Shown here: positions 35,308 through 44,591 of the stretch, piece after piece
Numbering within the stretch: the stretch's first letter is position 1
How the letters are laid out: every line of letters begins with the position of its first letter
Origin: Oceanisphaera psychrotolerans
GTDB taxonomy: Bacteria; Pseudomonadota; Gammaproteobacteria; Enterobacterales; Aeromonadaceae
NCBI RefSeq assembly: GCF_001870485.1
Contig: NZ_MDKE01000055.1
Location: forward strand, 78,946 to 142,945
Length of the DNA stretch: 64,000 nucleotides
Direction of reading: 5' to 3'
Notes under the pieces: model-generated
Seen by the model: only the letters and a program-made list of their open reading frames with translations
Database searches by the model: none
Told to the model about the DNA's origin: nothing
Made by a program: the position numbers and the translations under genes

Positions 35308-36169
35308 TTAAAAAACGACGGTACGCAGACCGTTCTGGAAGACACGGTGACGCACGTGGTATTTCACCGCTCGGGCCAGGGCCTGGGCTTCGGTATCGCG
35401 CCCGACCTGGGTCAGGTACTGCGGATCCTGGGCATGGTCAACCCGCTCCACCATCTGCTCGATAATGGGGCCTTCGTCCAGGTCACCGGTCACATAATGG
35501 GCAGTGGCACCGATCAGTTTCACGCCGCGCTCGTAGGCCTGATAGTAGGGTTTGGCACCCTTGAAGCCCGGCAGGAAGGAGTGATGGATGTTGATACAGC
35601 GACCGGCCAGCTGCTGGCACAGGCTATCGGAAAGTACCTGCATGTAGCGCGCCAGTACCACCAGTTCGGTACCGGTCTGCTCAACAATCTGCAGCAGCTT
35701 GGCTTCCTGCTCCGGCTTGGTCTCTTTGGTCACCGGCAGGTGGATGTAATCCAGCCCTTCGCGCTCGGCCAGATAGCGCAGGTCTTCGTGGTTGGACACG
35801 ATGGCGGTGATATCGATGTTGAGCTCACCGGTGGCGCGACGATACAGCAGGTCACGCAGACAATGGTCGTACTTGGAGACCATGATCAATACGCGTGCCG
35901 GCTGGGTGGCGTCGTGAATTTCCCACTCCATGTCGAAGCGCATTGCCGTAACCTCAAAGGCGGCCTTGAGCTGCTCGACGCTCGGCTTCTGATTACCTTC
36001 AAACACGAACTCGATGGTCGAGAAAAAAAAGCCCCGAGTCCAGGTCATCGAACTGGTGAAATTCCTTGATAAAGCAGCCCCGATCGGCAAGAAAGTTACC
36101 GATGGCAGCCACGATACCGACCTGTCCAGGACAGGAGATCTTAAGAATGTATGCGGGTTTGTTCTTCAT
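35308..36169 (-). pseudogene. purU: Formyltetrahydrofolate deformylase PurU, frame broken at a homopolymer
   Basis: Two frames together give a full PurU of about 286 residues. The N-terminal ACT domain (MKNKPAYILKISCPGQVGIV, ATG 36169) ends at the run of eight A (plus strand 36023-36030). Beyond it the formyltransferase-like domain continues in the next frame (STIEFVFEGNQKPSVEQL, then HHSFLPGFKGAKPYYQAYERG with the catalytic His, and TAHYVTGDLDEGPIIEQ). Seven T residues on the coding strand instead of eight would restore the frame. PurU splits 10-formyl-THF to formate and THF, completing C1 disposal with FolD. A sequencing error, a real mutation or slippage at the run are all possible. Confidence 0.85.
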
Positions 36170-36203
36170 TTTACTTTTCATCCATGATGGGTTAATCGGA
36201 ATC

Positions 36204-37133
36204 TCAGAGCGCTTTGTCGAGCTCGGGCATGACGTCGAACAGGTCACCCACGATGCCGTAGTCGGCCACCTGGAAGATGGGTGCGTCCGGATCCTTGTTG
36301 ATCGCCACGATCATCTTGGAATCCTTCATGCCCGCCAGGTGCTGGATGGCACCGGAAATACCCACGGCGATATACAGATCAGGCGCCACTACCTTGCCGG
36401 TCTGACCGACCTGGTAATCGTTGGGCACAAAGCCGGCGTCAACCGCTGCACGGGATGCCCCTACCGCCGCGCCGAGCTTGGCCGCCACCGTATCCAGCAG
36501 GGCAAAGTTCTCGCCGTTGCCCATGCCACGACCACCGGAGATCACGATGCGTGCCGTGGACAACTCGGGCCCTTCGGATTTGGCTTCGGAACGGCTGACA
36601 AAGCGAGCCAGAGACTGACTGGCCAGTGCGTCAATCGCCATGCTTTCGGCGCTGCCACCGGTGGCTGCAACGGCCTCGAACTTGGTACTGCGTACCGTGA
36701 TCACTTTTACCGCGTCGCGGCTGCGCACCGTGGCCAGGGCATTGCCGGCATAGATAGGACGCTCGAAGGTATCGGCATCGATGACCGCGCTGATATCCGA
36801 GATTTGCGGTACGTCCAGCAGGGCGGCGACGCGGGGCATCAGGTTTTTGGCAAAGGTGCTGTTCGAGGCCAGCAGGTGGCTGTAGCCTTCGGTATATTGT
36901 TGCACCAGCGGCGCCATGTCTTCGGCCAGCGGCTGGGCGAACAGGTCGTTGTCGACGCTGAGTACGCGACGCACACCCGGAATGGCGGCAGCGGCCTCGG
37001 TGACGGCGCTGCAGTTGCTCCCCATCACCAGGATGTCAATATCCCCGCCAATCTGGGTGGCGGCACCCAGGGTATTGTAGGTGGATGATACGATGCTGTT
37101 GTTGTCGTGATCTGCGATTACAAGAATGGCCAT
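36204..37133 (-). CDS. etfA: Electron transfer flavoprotein alpha subunit
   Basis: The 309-residue product has the ETF-alpha fold. An N-terminal nucleotide-like domain begins [14 protein letters not shown]. The C-terminal FAD domain contains [38 protein letters not shown] and [20 protein letters not shown]. It binds FAD and takes electrons from DMGDH. It follows etfB by 11 bp and precedes purU by 34 bp in one operon. Confidence 0.95.
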   Translation of the reverse strand: MAILVIADHDNNSIVSSTYNTLGAATQIGGDIDILVMGSNCSAVTEAAAAIPGVRRVLSVDNDLFAQPLAEDMAPLVQQYTEGYSHLLASNSTFAKNLMPRVAALLDVPQISDISAVIDADTFERPIYAGNALATVRSRDAVKVITVRSTKFEAVAATGGSAESMAIDALASQSLARFVSRSEAKSEGPELSTARIVISGGRGMGNGENFALLDTVAAKLGAAVGASRAAVDAGFVPNDYQVGQTGKVVAPDLYIAVGISGAIQHLAGMKDSKMIVAINKDPDAPIFQVADYGIVGDLFDVMPELDKAL

Positions 37134-37144
37134 GATGCGTCTCC

Positions 37145-37897
37145 TTACACTAATACGGCGTCGGTTTTCAGTTTTTCCACCAGCTCGGCGGCGTTTGCCA
37201 GGATCACACTTCCGGACGCACGTGCCGGCGGCTCAACCACACCGAGCAGTTCCAGTCGCGGCGTCAGATCCACACCCAGTGATGCGGCATCGATGCTGTC
37301 CAGCGGCTTTTTCTTGGCCTTCATGATCGACGGCAGGGAGGCAAAACGCGGCTCGTTCAGGCGCAAATCCGCCGTGATCACCGCCGGCAGGTTCAGTGCC
37401 ACCGTCTCCAGACCGCCATCCACTTCGCGGGTGACTTCAATCTGCTCGCCCGATACCGTCAGGCCCGAGGCAAAGGTGCCCTGAGGCCAGCCCATCAGCG
37501 CCGCCAGCATCTGGCCGGTCTGGTTGCAGTCATCGTCGATGGCCTGCTTGCCCAGCATGACCATGCCTGCACCTTCCTGTTCTGCCAGCGCCTTGAAGGT
37601 TTTCGCCACGGACAAGGGTTCGGTGGTGCCGTCGTGTAACACCAGAATGGCGCGATCGGCACCTATGGCCAGCGCCTGACGCAGGGTTTCCTGGGCCTTG
37701 TCCGGGCCGATGGATACGGCGATGACTTCGGAGGCCTGGCCCGCTTCCTTCAATCTGACGGCCGCTTCAACGGCAACTTCGTCAAACGGGTTGATGGCCA
37801 TCTTGACGTTTTCCAGTTCGACAGCAGACCCATCCGCCTTGGCTCGAATCTGCACGTTATAATCAACGACCCGTTTCACACCCACTAAAATTTTCAT
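37145..37897 (-). CDS. etfB: Electron transfer flavoprotein beta subunit
   Basis: A 250-residue ETF-beta: [19 protein letters not shown] at the start, [21 protein letters not shown], and the signature [20 protein letters not shown] near the middle. It forms the heterodimer with the alpha subunit. The upstream 240 bp holds a terminator-like hairpin after the DMGDH gene, so a separate promoter for etfBA is possible. Confidence 0.95.
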   Translation of the reverse strand: MKILVGVKRVVDYNVQIRAKADGSAVELENVKMAINPFDEVAVEAAVRLKEAGQASEVIAVSIGPDKAQETLRQALAIGADRAILVLHDGTTEPLSVAKTFKALAEQEGAGMVMLGKQAIDDDCNQTGQMLAALMGWPQGTFASGLTVSGEQIEVTREVDGGLETVALNLPAVITADLRLNEPRFASLPSIMKAKKKPLDSIDAASLGVDLTPRLELLGVVEPPARASGSVILANAAELVEKLKTDAVLV

Positions 37898-37952
37898 AAA
37901 TCCTCCTGAAAACCTTTCAGTATTACGTCTGGCGATACAACTATTTAAACTA

Positions 37953-38004
37953 TTAACCCGGTGGCAATTAAGGCCGGTAACAACAGCGACTGCCGCCGGG
38001 TTAA
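37953..38004 (-). terminator. Hairpin between the DMGDH and etfB genes
   Basis: TTAACCCGGTGGCA (37953-37966) pairs with TGCCGCCGGGTTAA (37991-38004), 14 bp with one mismatch, around a 24-nt loop. On the minus strand it lies 136 bp after the DMGDH stop and 56 bp before the etfB start. The flank is AT-rich but has no clear T run, so partial termination or mRNA stabilisation is more likely than a full stop. The rest of 37898-38139 is AT-rich and without a gene. Confidence 0.5.
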
Positions 38005-38139
38005 AAATTATTTATATCGAATCACACAGCGAAATAACTTAAAGATCCTTTCATTAAATAATTTCATTTCAAGTTCAAATCAAAACCCATAATTAAGATC
38101 TGAGGCGAGCGTTTTCGGCATCAAACAACTGACCTGCAA

Positions 38140-40515
38140 TCACTTTGGCTTTATGGCTTCGCCGATGATCTCTACATCGAACTCGGCGCCTTCATGTGCA
38201 TAAGCGGGGTCGATAAAGGCCATGGCAATGTTCTTCTGCACCCGGTGACCATATGCTGCCGAGGTGATGGTACCGATGACGGCACCGTCAACACAGACTG
38301 AATCGCCGGGATGCGGAGCAGCGTGTTCGCAATCGATGACCATGGTGACAAACTTTCTTCTTGCAGGCTGACCCGCCTTGGCAAGCAGGGCTTCTTTTCC
38401 TGGGAAGTTTGCGGCCTTGTCCATTTTCACGAAACGACCCAGGTCACTCTCGAACGGGTCAAACTCGGTGATCAGGTCGGCCTTCCAATGACGATAACCT
38501 TTCTCGAGACGCATCGACTCGGTTGCCAGCGAGCCAAACGGCTTGAGACCGAACTCGGCGCCTGCTTCCGTAATCAGCTGGTGTGTCAGATAGAGCTGCT
38601 CATTGGGCACATGCAGTTCCCAGCCCAGTTCACCGTTGAAGCTCACTCGCATGGCAAGGGCTTGCGCATGGCCGATGAATACAGACTGGGCGGTGAGCCA
38701 GGGGAAGCTCTCGTTCGACCAGTTGGTACGGGGGGACAGTTTTGCCAGCAGATCCCTGGATTTGGGTCCGGAAACCACCAGAATCGTATGGGAGTTGGTC
38801 ATCGGAACCAGCTCGACACCCTCGCTGGGGAGACGGGTGCGCAGCCAGTCCATATCGTGATATTCGGAGGCCGCCGCAGAGCCGTACCAGAAACGATCTT
38901 CTGCCAGTTTTGCCAGCGTGGCTTCAGCGGCCACATTGCCTTTATCGGTCAGGAAGTAGCACAGACCGACGCGACCCACTTTTTTGGGTACGTTGCTGCA
39001 CGTCAGGCTGTCCAGCCACTCGGCGGCACCCGGGCCCTTGATTTCGATGCGGTTGAAGCCGCTGACTTCCATCAGGCCGACAGCCTCGTGTACGGCCTTG
39101 ATTTCGCTGGCGACGACTTTCTCGACATCGGTGAAGCGGAAGCTGTGTTCGAATTTGAAGTCGGCAGTCGGCTTGAAGAACAGCGCCCGTTCCCATCCAC
39201 TCACTACACCGAACTCGGCATTTTGTTCTTTCAACACCGGGTAGATTGGCGTGGTTTTTGCCAAACGGCCTGCCGGGCGGAACTCATGGGGCATGTGGAA
39301 GCGGAATTCGTTCTGGTAGTCTTCGATAGCTTTCAGAGCGGTGAATTCGGTGTTGGCATGACGAGTGAAACGCGCCGGGTCAATCGCCCAGGTATCCCAC
39401 TCTGACTCACCGTGAACGATGATTTCAGCCAGGATCTTGCCGTGACCACCACCCTCACCCAAACCAGCACGAAGACCGATAATAGAATAGAGGTTATCGA
39501 ATCCAGGGGTCTTGCCCACCAACGGGTTACCATCGGCAGAATAGGTGATGGGACCGTTAACAATGCTGCGGATACCGGTTCTTTCCAGGCACGGCATACG
39601 TTTGAAGACACGTTCCATGTTATCCAGACAGCGATCCAGATCATCCGGGCAAAGCGCGTTAACAAAGTTGGGGTCGATACCGTCCATGCCCCAGGTTTTA
39701 CAACGCTGCTCATAAATACCCACCAACAAACCGTCTTTTTCCTGGCGGCTATAGAAATCATCGAGGGGGTCACGCAGCAAAGGAACGCGTTTGCCAAATG
39801 CCTGTATTTCCGGAATCGCTTCGGTCAGGAAGTACATGTGTTCCATTGAAATGACCGGATACTTGACCCCTATCATGTCACCGATTTCATTCACTCGATA
39901 ACCACCGGCGTTAACCACTTTCTCACAGGTGATATCGCCATTTTTGGTTTGAACGACCCATTCACCATTCGGCTTTTGATAGACATTTTCAACGGGGTTA
40001 TGACGGTATATTTCAGCGCCCGCTTTACGAGCGGCACGCGCCAGCGCCTGAGTAAGCTGAGCGGGATCGATGTCACCATCCAGCGGGTCCCACAAACCAC
40101 CCAACAGCTCATGAGTTTCAATCAGCGGGTGGCGTTTGGCACATTCAGCCGCATCAATTAATTCGAAATCAACACCCATTCCTTTTGCCAGGGAAATAAA
40201 GTGTTTATAGCCATCGAGATGGGCCTGGGTAGATGCTAAACGAATACCGCCGGAAGCATGGTGATAGTTAATGGGGTGTTCCAGATCTGCAGCCAACTCT
40301 TTATACAATTTGATGCTATGGCTCTTTAAGCCAACCATCGTCTGCACCGCACCAAAATTGGTTACCTGAGCGGCGGAGTGCCAGGTTGTTCCCGATGTCA
40401 GCTCGTTCCGCTCAACCAGCACAACATCCGTCCAACCTTCTCGAGTCAGATGGTAAAGGGTACTACAACCGCCGATTCCACCACCAATAATGACTACCTT
40501 GCAATGCTTCTTCAT
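38140..40515 (-). CDS. Dimethylglycine/sarcosine dehydrogenase (FAD + folate-binding)
   Basis: The 791-residue protein has an N-terminal DAO-type FAD domain (VVIIGGGIGGCSTLYHL) with SGTTWHSAAQ, where His46 is the usual covalent FAD attachment site in this family. From about residue 430 it has a GcvT-like folate-binding domain (NRIEIKGPGAAEWLDSLTCS, FNGELGWELHVPNEQ, TESMRLEKGYRHW). This layout matches dimethylglycine dehydrogenase, which oxidises DMG to sarcosine, gives methylene-THF when THF is bound and reduces ETF. Monomeric sarcosine dehydrogenase is closely similar, so it may use either or both. The ATG has AAGGAAAAGCC before it. A LacI-type palindrome lies 109 bp upstream. Confidence 0.9.
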   Translation of the reverse strand: MKKHCKVVIIGGGIGGCSTLYHLTREGWTDVVLVERNELTSGTTWHSAAQVTNFGAVQTMVGLKSHSIKLYKELAADLEHPINYHHASGGIRLASTQAHLDGYKHFISLAKGMGVDFELIDAAECAKRHPLIETHELLGGLWDPLDGDIDPAQLTQALARAARKAGAEIYRHNPVENVYQKPNGEWVVQTKNGDITCEKVVNAGGYRVNEIGDMIGVKYPVISMEHMYFLTEAIPEIQAFGKRVPLLRDPLDDFYSRQEKDGLLVGIYEQRCKTWGMDGIDPNFVNALCPDDLDRCLDNMERVFKRMPCLERTGIRSIVNGPITYSADGNPLVGKTPGFDNLYSIIGLRAGLGEGGGHGKILAEIIVHGESEWDTWAIDPARFTRHANTEFTALKAIEDYQNEFRFHMPHEFRPAGRLAKTTPIYPVLKEQNAEFGVVSGWERALFFKPTADFKFEHSFRFTDVEKVVASEIKAVHEAVGLMEVSGFNRIEIKGPGAAEWLDSLTCSNVPKKVGRVGLCYFLTDKGNVAAEATLAKLAEDRFWYGSAAASEYHDMDWLRTRLPSEGVELVPMTNSHTILVVSGPKSRDLLAKLSPRTNWSNESFPWLTAQSVFIGHAQALAMRVSFNGELGWELHVPNEQLYLTHQLITEAGAEFGLKPFGSLATESMRLEKGYRHWKADLITEFDPFESDLGRFVKMDKAANFPGKEALLAKAGQPARRKFVTMVIDCEHAAPHPGDSVCVDGAVIGTITSAAYGHRVQKNIAMAFIDPAYAHEGAEFDVEIIGEAIKPK

Positions 40516-40623
40516 GGCTTTTCCTTAAGTGTATGTTTGCGCTACGCCCGCCCAGCTGGCTGGCACTAACAACAGGGTCTCATTAGGGTTTGTGTCGGAA
40601 TGCAGACCCAATGACCGCATCAA

Positions 40624-40637
40624 TGTAAGCGCTTTCA
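40624..40637. promoter_or_regulatory. LacI-family operator upstream of the DMGDH gene
   Basis: TGTAAGCGCTTTCA is a 14-bp near-perfect palindrome with the central AAGCGCTT typical of LacI/PurR-family operators. It lies 109-122 bp before the DMGDH start and downstream of the LacI-type gene in the direction of transcription. The obvious reader is the protein encoded at 41148-42182. I saw no second copy before gbcA, proX, etfB or the regulator gene. Confidence 0.7.
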
Positions 40638-41093
40638 TTTTTAGCACCGCAGTATCCGGTGTGCAAGAGTTTACTTGGAGTTTTTTTTATACCTTGCTAC
40701 CGCTTTTTATCGCTACTACGCATATCCCATACGCGCCCCAATACCAGAAATGCGGTGTCGGGGGCCGAACCCAACACCCTGTCGACATGACCAAAACGCC
40801 AGCTGCGCCGTGTTAACCCCGGCACAAAATAAACATTAAGCCATTGATTTTAAAGGTTAAAAAAGTTATTGCGACAAGAGGGAAAGCCTGGAGTGACTCG
40901 CATCCGGATGTCCTTTACCCGATGACATCACGATTTTGGGATTGGAAAGAGTGTGGCCGGTAAAAGACATCGCATGGCGCCTTCTCCCGAGACGGAAAAT
41001 AATATTGCGCATTTTCAGACGAGTTTTTTGGCGCGCTCAACAATGGGGCAGGCGCACTATTCTGGTGCGATTATAGTGGCGTAGAGCCAACTC

Positions 41094-41112
41094 AAAAATG
41101 GGCATCACGCCC
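41094..41112 (-). terminator. Terminator after the lacI-type gene
   Basis: On the minus strand GGGC-GTGAT-GCCC is followed by ATTTTT, 35 bp beyond the stop codon of the regulator. The stem is short, 4 bp plus weak A-T pairs, but position and T run fit an intrinsic terminator. Confidence 0.5.
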
Positions 41113-41147
41113 TTTAAAAATACCAAGATACTGAAATCAATGACGGC

Positions 41148-42182
41148 TCAACTTGGACTTGCGCAAGTCCCCCGCACTATCAATTCCACATCCAAAATCG
41201 GGGGTGGCTCCACTTCGTTGCCACGGAGCCTGGAAACCAAATACTGCGCGGCCAGCTTGGCCATTTGCGGCTGAGGTGTTCTCAATGTCGTTAATGGCGG
41301 CGTTAAATGGCGTGCAAGCCAGGTATCATCAAACCCGGTAATGGAGACATCTTCAGGTATGGAAATCCCTAGCATTTTACTCTCAAAAAAGGCCCCGTAG
41401 GCAAAAGGGTCGGAGCCACAGATAATCGCCGTTGGCCGGTCTGAGCGAGACATCAATATCCTGAATGCCTCCTGCCCATACTCCACCCCAAGCGGCCTTT
41501 CGATAATCAGCTCATCCGGCAAGCTTAACTGACGCCTGGACAACGCATGACGAACCCCCAGCAGCCGGCCATAGGCACGGTCGTTACTCTTCGAATCACC
41601 TAATATCATGCCGAATTTGGTATGACCCAAGTCCATCAGGTAATCGGCAATTTTAGCGGCCGCCACCTCGTTACTGAACCCGGCACAGGGGTGCTCACCC
41701 CGATCATCGACAACCCAGGTAATGACATAGGGAATATTTTTTTTGTTCAGCAGGCTGTAGATCGAATTATCGCGTGACAAGCCGACCAACAATAATGCAT
41801 CCACATTATGAGACACCATTTCGTTGATCTGGGCGTGTTCTTTATTTTTGTCAAAACTGGAAGAGGCCACAATCGTTGTGTACCCCTCTGTGGAGATCAT
41901 ATTCTGAAATCGCTCAAGAAAGCCACCAAAAAGCGCGTCCTCCAGAGACGGTACTATCACCCCAATCATACGCGATTTGTTGGACGCCAGTGCGCGTGCA
42001 GCGGCATGAGGTACATAGTTCAGTATTCTGATTGCTTCCTCTATTTTTATTTTGCTACGCTCACTAACCACGGCGGGATTATTTATGAATCGTGATACCG
42101 TCGCGGACGATACCTTTGCATACCGTGCCACGTCATCCAGAGTCGGATTATTTGGTAGAACATCATTGTTATTTTCTTTCAT
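41148..42182 (-). CDS. LacI-family transcriptional regulator
   Basis: The 344-residue protein has an N-terminal LacI helix-turn-helix (residues 14-60, TLDDVARYAKVSSATVSRFI and NYVPHAAARALASNKS, with the hinge helix). A periplasmic-binding-like ligand domain follows (IGVIVPSLEDALFGGFLERF, ITGFDDTWLARHLTPPLTTL). Sugar ligands are usual for the family, but position at the head of the betaine cluster points to control by a betaine-derived compound. In Pseudomonas this regulon is controlled by the AraC-type GbdR, so a LacI-type regulator is notable. The gene is AT-richer than its neighbours. Confidence 0.9.
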   Translation of the reverse strand: MKENNNDVLPNNPTLDDVARYAKVSSATVSRFINNPAVVSERSKIKIEEAIRILNYVPHAAARALASNKSRMIGVIVPSLEDALFGGFLERFQNMISTEGYTTIVASSSFDKNKEHAQINEMVSHNVDALLLVGLSRDNSIYSLLNKKNIPYVITWVVDDRGEHPCAGFSNEVAAAKIADYLMDLGHTKFGMILGDSKSNDRAYGRLLGVRHALSRRQLSLPDELIIERPLGVEYGQEAFRILMSRSDRPTAIICGSDPFAYGAFFESKMLGISIPEDVSITGFDDTWLARHLTPPLTTLRTPQPQMAKLAAQYLVSRLRGNEVEPPPILDVELIVRGTCASPS

Positions 42183-42661
42183 TCAGCGAAGCCCTGGCAA
42201 TCAAGAATAAGATAAAAATAAATTGAATGAATAATAATGAATTTATTTTTATCACAAAGATATGCAGTGTTTACCACCAACACAAATTAAAATTATCCGG
42301 TTCAATCACGAATCAATCAAGCGCAGCGTGATGATATCGGGTTTCCCGACAGTCTGAAAACCAAAATACAGAGAAGCTCACCATTCTCCAGTCGCGACAT
42401 ACCCACAGGCTGGCGGATCAGCCCGGCGATTAAGCCTCATACGCATCCTCATCGGTGGGCAATGCGCTGTTGCGGTTGCTGATGAATAATTTGGCTTCGT
42501 ACTTGCAAGACAGCTGCGCAAGACTCTGCATCGTTGCAGCCCTGGACCCTCGATGCCGTCACAATTCGCAAATGACGGGTTGGCTTCGAATCACCCCAGG
42601 CAGTACGGTTTACTTTCTGACACTTCCCCCATCCCAACAAAATAGAGGCTTCTACCCTATC
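42183..42661. other. Intergenic stretch, possible 33-codon minus-strand ORF
   Basis: The left part (42183-42310) is very AT-rich and is the likely promoter of the LacI-type gene. Further right a minus-strand frame of 33 codons (42430-42531, MQSLAQLSCKYEAK...EDAYEA) starts at ATG 42531 without a clear ribosome-binding site; it may be a small gene or chance. No RNA gene was recognised. Confidence 0.35.
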
Positions 42662-43222
42662 ATGAGCACTTTCGATCTGGACAAGCTGAGCCGTCAACTC
42701 GAGCCAAAGAGCCAGGGGATCCCTCCGCTGGACAAGTGGAATCCTGAGTTTTGTGGCGACATGGACATGCGCATCGCACGCGACGGCACCTGGTTCCATG
42801 AAGGCAGCCCCATCAAACGCAAGGCGATGGTGAAGATGTTTTCACGCATCCTGTGGCAGGAAAATGGTGCCTACTTCCTGAAGACACCGGTCGAGAAGGT
42901 CGGCATCCTCGTCGATGACCTCCCCTTCCTGCTTATCGGGCTGGAGGTCGTCGAAGGCGAATACGGATCCGAGCTGCACTTTACCAGCAGCACCGACGAC
43001 AACATCGTGGCCGGGCCTGACCATGCACTGGTTGTTACCGAGAACAGCACCACCGGTGAACCGGAGCCGTCACTGGAAATACGGTTCGGCATGTTCGGTC
43101 GGCTGCACCGCAACGTGTTTTATCAACTGGTCGAACTGGGCATGGCCGAACCCTGCGCCGAGGGCGGTGAAGAGCTGGTGGTCTACAGCCGGGGCAAGCG
43201 CTTCTCGCTGGGCCGCTTGTAA
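42662..43222 (+). CDS. DUF1285 family protein
   Basis: From ATG 42662 the product has 186 residues and is full length for the family. Recognisable parts are IPPLDKWNPEFCGDMDMRIARDG (split: IPPLDKWNPEFCGD then MDMRIARDGTWFHEG), PIKRKAMVKMFSRILWQENG, YFLKTPVEKVGILVDDLPFL and a C-terminal VVYSRGKRFSLGRL. The frame is open 207 bp upstream but that part looks non-coding. The function of DUF1285 proteins is not established. It stands alone with hairpins after its stop codon. Confidence 0.85.
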   Translation: MSTFDLDKLSRQLEPKSQGIPPLDKWNPEFCGDMDMRIARDGTWFHEGSPIKRKAMVKMFSRILWQENGAYFLKTPVEKVGILVDDLPFLLIGLEVVEGEYGSELHFTSSTDDNIVAGPDHALVVTENSTTGEPEPSLEIRFGMFGRLHRNVFYQLVELGMAEPCAEGGEELVVYSRGKRFSLGRL

Positions 43223-43322
43223 TACCAGGCGAAAAGGCGCTGTCGCCTGGTATTGTGCCCATTCCGCATCACAGGCGTATTCGCCTGCCCCCGACACCAG
43301 GCCCGTGTTAAATGGGCCTTTT
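43222..43322 (+). terminator. Hairpin and terminator after the DUF1285 gene
   Basis: ATACCAGGCGA (43222-43232) pairs with TCGCCTGGTAT (43243-43253) right at the stop codon. A second stem, CAGGCG/CGCCTG, is at 43272-43287. A third, AGGCCC (43299-43304) with GGGCCT (43314-43319), is followed by TTTT and is the best terminator of the three. Confidence 0.6.
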
Positions 43323-43441
43323 ACTCTGCATCCGGAGGCATCATGCCCGTGACCATCGAGGCCGGGGGCTGGGCTTCACCCCCTGCTTCGAAGCGTGAAT
43401 GGCGTATAGTAAATACATCGCTTCGACACCAGGACATCGCC

Positions 43442-44521
43442 ATGACGCCATTACAGGACAGAGCCGCCGGTGCTCTTATGGGGGCCTTTATCGGCGAGGC
43501 GCTGGGCGTGGGTCCGCACTGGTATTACGATCTCGATGCCCTGCACCGGGATCACGGCCACTGGATCAGCGACTACACCACGCCCAGGCCCGGCCGTTAC
43601 CATCGGGGTCTGCAGGCCGGAGATCTGTCGCAGCCCGGCTTCATTCTCAGGCTGACCCTGAATTCGCTGGTGGCATGCAACGGCTATGACCACATCGATT
43701 TCTGCCGCCGGCTGGACCAGGAGTTGTTCCCGCTGCTGGACGGCCCCCCCAACGCCGGTCCCGGTGGCTACACCAGCCAGTCGATACGCGATGCCTGGCA
43801 TAAAAGAGTGGAGCAGAAGCGGCCCTGGAGCGAATGCGGCGGCCATGCCGACACCACAGAGGCCATTGAACGCACCCTGGCCATCGCCGTGCGCTACGCC
43901 ACTCAGCCCGCCCGGCTGGCGGAAACCGTGGCCGCCAACACGGTACTGACCCAGAATGATGACACTGTGGTCGCCATGACGGTGGCGTTTGCCGCCGTGC
44001 TCGGTCAGCTGGTGCAGGGCCGGAGACTGGACGACCAGCTCTCGGGCCGATTAATGAAGCTGGTCGAACGCGGCGAGCTGCCCTTTCATGCGGTTACCCG
44101 GCAGAATCTGCAACCACCGGCTGCGGGGGCCGAGCCCTCCCGGGCCGGCCGCTTTGCCTCTCCCGATGCCCTGCTGACGCCATCCTGCATGGCGCAGGCC
44201 GCCGCCGATGCAGGTATCCGTATCGAACCGGCGTGGAAGGTGTCGCTGGTGTACGGCATGCCCTGTGCCATCTATCACCAGCTGCCGGCCGTCTATTACC
44301 TGGCAGCGCGCTTTGCCGACGACTTCGAGTCGGCCGTGCTTCATGCGCTCAATGGTGGCGGTCAAAATCAGGCCAGAGCCATGCTCACCGGCGCCCTGGC
44401 CGGCGCCCGGGCAGGGCTTTCCGGAATACCCGTTCGCCTTGTCGAGGGGCTGACCGACTCCGTCGAGCTGCTTCAGCTGTCCAGAGAGCTGGCCTTGCAG
44501 CTGGAGCCACATCGGAGTTGA
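43442..44521 (+). CDS. ADP-ribosylglycohydrolase-like protein lacking canonical metal ligands
   Basis: From ATG 43442 the product has 359 residues with the ADP-ribosylglycohydrolase fold: AAGALMGAFIGEALG at the start, QNDDTVVAMTVAFAAVLG in the middle and TGALAGARAGLSGIP near the end. In active DraG/ARH enzymes the late motif is G-G-D-x-D-T/S; here it reads GGGQNQARAM, so both Asp ligands are missing. The first motif has Glu where Asp is usual (FIGEALG). Catalysis by the normal two-magnesium mechanism is therefore doubtful. It could bind an ADP-ribose-like ligand, or hydrolyse something else. It is upstream of a hypothetical membrane protein, 70 bp apart. Confidence 0.78.
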   Translation: MTPLQDRAAGALMGAFIGEALGVGPHWYYDLDALHRDHGHWISDYTTPRPGRYHRGLQAGDLSQPGFILRLTLNSLVACNGYDHIDFCRRLDQELFPLLDGPPNAGPGGYTSQSIRDAWHKRVEQKRPWSECGGHADTTEAIERTLAIAVRYATQPARLAETVAANTVLTQNDDTVVAMTVAFAAVLGQLVQGRRLDDQLSGRLMKLVERGELPFHAVTRQNLQPPAAGAEPSRAGRFASPDALLTPSCMAQAAADAGIRIEPAWKVSLVYGMPCAIYHQLPAVYYLAARFADDFESAVLHALNGGGQNQARAMLTGALAGARAGLSGIPVRLVEGLTDSVELLQLSRELALQLEPHRS

Positions 44522-44591
44522 GCCAGGATTGCCTTCTGGTACGACTCCGAACACACAGGGCTGATGCCTTCGGACAGGGAGCATTGATGAG

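Larger units (their letters stand above)
40516..41147. other. Control region between the lacI-type and DMGDH genes
   Basis: No gene is supported in these 632 bp; frames here are short and lack family features. It holds the LacI-type palindrome at 40624-40637 and the terminator of the regulator gene at 41094-41112. The rest (40640-41090) has several AT-rich patches, such as 40815-40880, that could carry further activator sites for this large catabolic operon. I cannot name one. Confidence 0.5.

Noticed and set aside
42570..42605. tRNA-like GCTTCGAATC in the gap before the DUF1285 gene
   Set aside because: The T-arm does not pair and no acceptor or anticodon stem can be drawn.
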